Shown piece after piece: positions 61,301-64,000 of a stretch of DNA of 64,000 nucleotides; the first letter of the stretch is position 1; every line of letters begins with the position of its first letter. Under the pieces are notes generated by a model. That model was given only the letters and a program-made list of their open reading frames with translations. It was not told where the DNA came from and ran no database searches. The position numbers were made by a program, and so were the translations under genes. Source of the DNA: Plutella xylostella (lineage: Eukaryota; Arthropoda; Insecta; Lepidoptera; Plutellidae); NCBI RefSeq assembly GCF_932276165.1, contig NC_063998.1, positions 5,468,501 to 5,532,500 on the forward strand, written 5' to 3'.

Positions 61301-61575
61301 TATATTTGTCAATGGTATACAAACATCTCCTCACCTTTCCACGCGAAACACAACCACCTTCTATCATACAGCATCTATAGGACTTAATTTCCCTATACCC
61401 TCACCACCCCCCAAGCCACACTAATCTCACCCTTACCCCACAGAACATAGGTCTGGAAGCGTACATGCTCTACGCGCACGGCTCTGACCTCTGTCGGGAT
61501 GTCGTCATGCGGCACGCGATGGCCAACTGCATCGAGGCCTTCATGGGGGCGCTGTTCTTGGACGGAGGGGTTGAG
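49382..61575 (+). CDS. drosha: Drosha, microRNA-processing RNase III (5' 13 exons; runs past window)
   Basis: Exons 49382-50448, 50539-50617, 51205-51412, 51 further spliced at 55171-55315, 55785-55940, 56769-56989, 57303-57430, 57698-57827, 58203-58365, 58714-58921, 59165-59405, 60671-60891 and 61444-61575 give 1033 residues. Order: Pro-rich residues 1-90; Arg/Ser- and Arg/Glu-rich region about 130-345; the conserved central domain with MWYRSSPAELYYKPLEGG and GPLCRCSARARRHGMRHG (Zn-type Cys/His motif, about 510-527); platform/PAZ-like region; then RNase IIIa with HNERLEFLGDAVVEF (E944, D948) and ANCIEAFMGALFLD (E1020). Drosha cuts primary microRNAs in the nucleus with Pasha/DGCR8. RNase IIIb and the dsRNA-binding domain are missing because they lie beyond the window. 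Intron 2 uses a GC donor (GAG/GCAAGT). Confidence 0.95.
50618..51204 (+). other. Drosha intron 2 with GC-AG borders
   Basis: The exon ends GATGAAGAG and the intron begins GCAAGT; the acceptor is GTAACAG/AACCAG. Only this boundary keeps frame between KEDEE and NQKMWYRSS. GC donors normally need a near-perfect AG/GCAAGT, as here. The middle (about 50680-50800) looks like the 3' tail of a LINE: a TTTATTTATTTATTAGG run, then TACATTACACAATCGCTG. Confidence 0.8.
51518..51737 (+). pseudogene. Copy of Drosha exon 3 end and donor, split by a MITE
   Basis: GCTGAAGCCGCCTAGGG...TTAAGATGTGC...GCATAAAAGTAAGT repeats the last ~38 bases of the real exon plus its donor (51376-51418) about 140 bp downstream. 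A 175-bp MITE (51538-51712) sits inside it, flanked by TTA on both sides. Use of the copied donor (51738) would include stops. Confidence 0.85.
51538..51712. mobile_element. MITE with TTA target duplication
   Basis: Long inverted ends (GCAGACTGCAGACTTTTAGT and its complement, continuing through GGGCTCTTAATCAGTATGGA) flanked by TTA at 51535-51537 and 51713-51715. Non-coding; a PIF/Harbinger-type assignment is inferred from the TTA duplication. Confidence 0.85.
52099..53802. mobile_element. Probable decayed DNA element in Drosha intron 3
   Basis: Approximate inverted ends: CCCAAGTAGCAAAA near 52102 and TTTTGCTTGTTGGG near 53787-53800. Within it lies a spliced-looking arrangement: an ATG reading MTDYKSIK then GTAAGT (about 52316-52345), and later a branch/acceptor-like TTTTTTCCAG before a 55-codon frame starting MVFKIVQTIEKGGYVLW (about 52977-53144). 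I cannot name the family; the ends are imperfect and no target duplication is clear. Confidence 0.35.
53913..54186 (+). repeat. 5' LTR (274 bp)
   Basis: Identical along its length to 54830-55103. Zero divergence implies a recent insertion. Confidence 0.92.
54830..55103 (+). repeat. 3' LTR (274 bp)
   Basis: Identical to 53913-54186; preceded by a polypurine tract and followed by the ATGC duplication. It ends 67 bp before the next Drosha exon (55171), so the element sits very close to that exon's branch point region. Confidence 0.92.
56182..56282 (+). pseudogene. Two extra copies of the Drosha exon 5 end and donor
   Basis: CACTACTAGCAA-AT-GACAAGCTGTATCATTACCG/GTGAGT occurs three times: in the real exon (donor 55941) and in two intronic copies with donors at 56214 and 56277. 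The third copy also repeats upstream exon sequence from GCCTTCCCG. Flanking intron sequence (GACTGGAGGGATTTTGATGA at about 56085 and a diverged copy at about 56447) is duplicated too, so a segment of about 340 bp was copied. Use of either downstream donor would read straight into TGA. Confidence 0.88.
59489..60397 (-). mobile_element. Internally deleted mariner-like element in Drosha intron 11
   Basis: Perfect inverted ends starting CGAGGGCGGGTCAATAAGTC, with TA on both sides (59487-59488, 60398-60399). 909 bp, shorter than the ~1.3 kb of a complete mariner. Minus-strand remnants of transposase begin MEKPEFRVLTKHDFLRKK (60218) and are broken by shifts; the catalytic region is largely missing. 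An inactive copy that could move only with help from elsewhere. Confidence 0.88.
60945..61165 (+). repeat. Decayed RTE-like LINE 3' fragment
   Basis: A degraded frame with phrases such as LQWRPRTGK and a tail GCGCTCCTTGGGAGGGGAAT...CCAGCTGAAAAC resembling the end of lepidopteran endonuclease-reverse transcriptase elements. Contains stops. Confidence 0.5.
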
Positions 61576-61779
61576 GTAACGTTAGTTATCTTATTAGTGA
61601 CTAAGCTATTCATTAATGAAACAGAGCGGCTAGGACGGGGCGCAATTCGGTATGTTAAGTAATTTTATGGTGATTGTTTTTATAATTTTAAATTGAAGTA
61701 TGTTGGAATTTAAGACACTAATTTGAATATTTTTTATTTTACTGCTTTCGTTAATTTAATATAAAATAATTAAAGATTT

Positions 61780-64000
61780 TTATTTATTTTTATTTATTTA
61801 TTTATTTATTAACTACTTATATTATCTTACAGGATAAACCTAACACAATAATAAAGAAAAATAACAAACACAACAAAAAACTTTCTTAAAAAGACACAAA
61901 CAACTAAAAATAAAAAAACAATAAACTAATCAACACATAACATATGAAACATAACCTTTGCGAACTCACCCAAAGAACATGTGAGAATGTCAGTCCTCTC
62001 AGATGCCTTGTTGATTAGCCTAATAGCCCTAGTGAGTGGAGCGTCATGTAGCAGGTTGGTGCGGGCGGTGGGCACCGCGAGCAGCCGGCCCGCGCGCCGC
62101 CGCAGCCCGCGCCCGCCCGCCGGCACCGCGAGCCCGATGCTCTCCAGCACAGTGGGATTGCACAACCATCCTCTAAACACCATAAATACCATTTTGGTCA
62201 AAGCCAGGTCTCTCCTAACTTCAATCTTGCTGTATCCAACCATACCTAGTATAAATAAAGATGGGTACAGCAAAGGATAGCCCGGATACACCCCGTACAT
62301 TTTTAGGTAAAGATACCTTAAAAATTTATTTTGAATACGCTCCAACATGAGATTATATTTAATTTCATGCGGAGCCCAGATGACTGCGTTGCTTTCTAAT
62401 TTACTCCTAACTAGCGCATTATACAGGGCTTTCACAGTACGTATGTCTGTAAAGCCCTGGCAGCTACGGAGCACAAAACCTAAAGTTTTAAAAGCACCTT
62501 TACATATATTCACAATGTGATCACTAAATGACAGAGTGGAGGTGAACTTGACGCCCAGGTCCCGCACGGAGCTGACCCGCGCCAGCGCGCCGCCGCCCAG
62601 CGTGTACTGGTGTCGCAGCGGCTCGCGCGCTCTGCTGAACGTCATCTGCACGCACTTCGAACCATTAAACTCCAGCTTATTGTCGCAACCCCATGCTACG
62701 ACCCTGTCAATATCCTGCTGCAGCCTAATCGCGTCTTCTTCATTTCTAATTTCTAAAAACAGTTTGAGGTCATCTGCAAACAACAGACAAGTAGCGTCCA
62801 TCAGGATTTCGGGAAGGTCATTGATCATTATAATAAATTCTAATGGTCCCATGTTGCTACCCTGATTTACTCCTGAGTATGTTGAAAAAGGTTCTGAGTA
62901 TCTGTTTCCAAAGTCCACGTATTGCTGTCTATTATGCAAGTAATTCCTGAAGAAGGTCAGCGAATGTGTCGTGCAGCCGATAGCTGCCAATTTGGTTAGA
63001 AGGATGTCGTTGTCAACCGTGTCAAATGCTTTTTTAAAGTCGAAATAGGCAGCATCGACTTGCACTCCAGCATCCACTGACGGAACCACACGAGACATGA
63101 AGCTGAGGAGATTACTGTTGGTACTTCGTCCTGGCCGAAAACCATGTTGGCAGTCGGACAGTTGACTACTTACCTCATTGTATATCATTTTCTGCAATGC
63201 TGATTCAAAAACCTTCGCGAATACCGACAGAACTGCTACCGGCCTGTATCCGTTTACATCTGACCCCAAACTGCCCTTAGGAACTGGAATAACCCTAGTG
63301 ATTTTCCATAGTTTTGGGTATAACGCACTTTCTAGGCAACAGTTATATATATGCAGCAGTGGATCGAGGAGCAGCATGCGGCAGTCCTTCACCAGGTAAG
63401 CAGGCACGCCGTCGGGACCGGCGGAGGTCTTGGGCGCGAGGCGGGCCAGCGCGGCGGACACGTGGCCGGCGCTGAGCGCGGCGAGGTGCACGCGCGCCGC
63501 GCCCCCCGCGCCCCCCGCCCGCGCCGCCTCCTCCACACTCAGCCGCGGCGGCTGTGCGCTGTACACCGAGTGGAAGTACTCAGCAAAGTAATCGGCGCTC
63601 TCTTGCTCGTTCAACTCCGTTCCATCTCGCGTTATAATAATTTTATTTCTTGCTGACCTTTTTGACTTAATGAAGCTCCAAAAGGATTTAGGATCTCTAG
63701 CTAGTTGTTTTTGAATCCGGTCATTGTAACTTTTTTCTGCGAGTTGAATACCAATTTTTACTTTTGTCCTGTATTTCGAAAATTCCTCATAATCACACTG
63801 CGATCGCGTAAGTTTGTAGGTTTTATGTAAAGATGCTTTTAAGGTAATGTCGCGAATTAATTCAGCCGTGTACCATTCAGGATAATAGTATCTTGAAGTT
63901 ACAGGCTTTCGCATCTTTTTGGGAACACAATCATCAATAATTTCTCTTAAAATTGTATAAAAAGACTGTAAAACTGTATCAGGATCCTTTTCTTCATATA
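61780..64000 (-). mobile_element. Jockey/CR1-like LINE, antisense in Drosha intron 13, runs off the window
   Basis: The 3' tail is the TTTATTTATT run at about 61780-61820 (AAATA-type repeats on the minus strand), followed by a short 3'UTR and the reverse transcriptase frame. The 5' end lies beyond position 64000. The host exons of Drosha must continue after it. Confidence 0.85.
61926..64000 (-). CDS. Reverse transcriptase of a jockey/CR1-like LINE (partial)
   Basis: The frame has no stop from the window edge to 61926, giving at least 690 residues. Order: linker after the endonuclease (PEWYTAELI, DPKSFWSFIKSKR), then reverse transcriptase with KTSAGPDGVPAYLVKDC, GYRPVAVLSVFAKVFE, QHGFRPGRST, AYFDFKKAFDTVD, GVNQGSNMGPLEFI, catalytic LLFADDLKLF and the thumb block VRDLGVKFTSTLSF. 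All core motifs are intact, including both Asp of FADD. Two islands (about 62040-62150 and 63400-63560) are far more GC-rich than the rest, encoding Ala/Gly/Arg-rich insertions. The endonuclease would lie beyond the window. Confidence 0.9.
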   Translation of the reverse strand, partial: YEEKDPDTVLQSFYTILREIIDDCVPKKMRKPVTSRYYYPEWYTAELIRDITLKASLHKTYKLTRSQCDYEEFSKYRTKVKIGIQLAEKSYNDRIQKQLARDPKSFWSFIKSKRSARNKIIITRDGTELNEQESADYFAEYFHSVYSAQPPRLSVEEAARAGGAGGAARVHLAALSAGHVSAALARLAPKTSAGPDGVPAYLVKDCRMLLLDPLLHIYNCCLESALYPKLWKITRVIPVPKGSLGSDVNGYRPVAVLSVFAKVFESALQKMIYNEVSSQLSDCQHGFRPGRSTNSNLLSFMSRVVPSVDAGVQVDAAYFDFKKAFDTVDNDILLTKLAAIGCTTHSLTFFRNYLHNRQQYVDFGNRYSEPFSTYSGVNQGSNMGPLEFIIMINDLPEILMDATCLLFADDLKLFLEIRNEEDAIRLQQDIDRVVAWGCDNKLEFNGSKCVQMTFSRAREPLRHQYTLGGGALARVSSVRDLGVKFTSTLSFSDHIVNICKGAFKTLGFVLRSCQGFTDIRTVKALYNALVRSKLESNAVIWAPHEIKYNLMLERIQNKFLRYLYLKMYGVYPGYPLLYPSLFILGMVGYSKIEVRRDLALTKMVFMVFRGWLCNPTVLESIGLAVPAGGRGLRRRAGRLLAVPTARTNLLHDAPLTRAIRLINKASERTDILTCSLGEFAKVMFHMLCVD

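Noticed and set aside
61780..61820. TTTATT simple repeat
   Set aside because: Explained as the 3' tail of the antisense LINE.
1..64000. CRISPR arrays, rRNA or tRNA genes, bacterial-type operons or prophage
   Set aside because: None seen on either strand; the window is spliced animal DNA throughout.

Overview
The window is a gene-bearing stretch of a lepidopteran (moth or butterfly) nuclear genome. This rests on the AT-rich intergenic DNA with very frequent TAGGTA/TACCTA microrepeats, short GT-AG introns, insect-type housekeeping genes, and several repeat families typical of Lepidoptera: mariner elements, palindromic MITEs, elements ending in an AACCGACTTC-type terminus, and RTE-like and jockey/CR1-like non-LTR elements. 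No species can be named from sequence alone.

Layout. (1) 1-5250 is non-coding DNA with no recognisable gene. (2) 5251-33077 (+) is one long gene for a BAH-domain chromatin protein, the winged eye / BAHD1 orthologue. It has 10 coding exons that join in phase into about 1031 aa, and its introns of up to 14.5 kb are full of repeats, including a 663-bp apparently perfect inverted repeat and a 632-bp tandem duplication. (3) 33078-36759 is 3'UTR and intergenic DNA. (4) 36760-37356 (-) is intronless Ykt6 (R-SNARE). (5) 38964-44236 (+) is Taf8 (six exons); its second intron carries a mariner element that itself contains at least two further insertions. (6) 44682-46067 (-) is the proteasome beta subunit PSMB2 (four exons), tail-to-tail with Taf8. 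(7) 46515-48059 (+) is the mitochondrial tRNA 2-thiouridylase TRMU (five exons), divergent from PSMB2 across about 450 bp. (8) 49382 to beyond the window end (+) is Drosha. Thirteen exons are visible, through most of the first RNase III domain; the rest lies beyond a jockey/CR1-like LINE (61.8-64 kb) in the next intron.

The genes are not an operon. They are a compact housekeeping cluster (chromatin silencing, ER-Golgi SNARE, TFIID, proteasome, mitochondrial tRNA modification, microRNA biogenesis) next to a repeat-rich, long-intron regulator.

The most unusual points are: the giant foldback inside the winged-eye intron, a possible hairpin-RNA source; three independent cases where the edge of a coding exon together with its splice site has been copied into the adjacent intron (winged eye BAH exon, two Drosha exons), one copy then split by a MITE; a GC-AG intron in Drosha; a young LTR mini-retrotransposon with identical LTRs, a tRNA-Trp-like primer site and 4-bp target duplication; nested insertions that disrupt a mariner terminal repeat; an unusual CCNF C-terminus on Ykt6; Groucho- and CtBP-type motifs in the BAH protein; and a repeated TCCA-GTTTAAG-CCGCCTC motif in the winged-eye introns.
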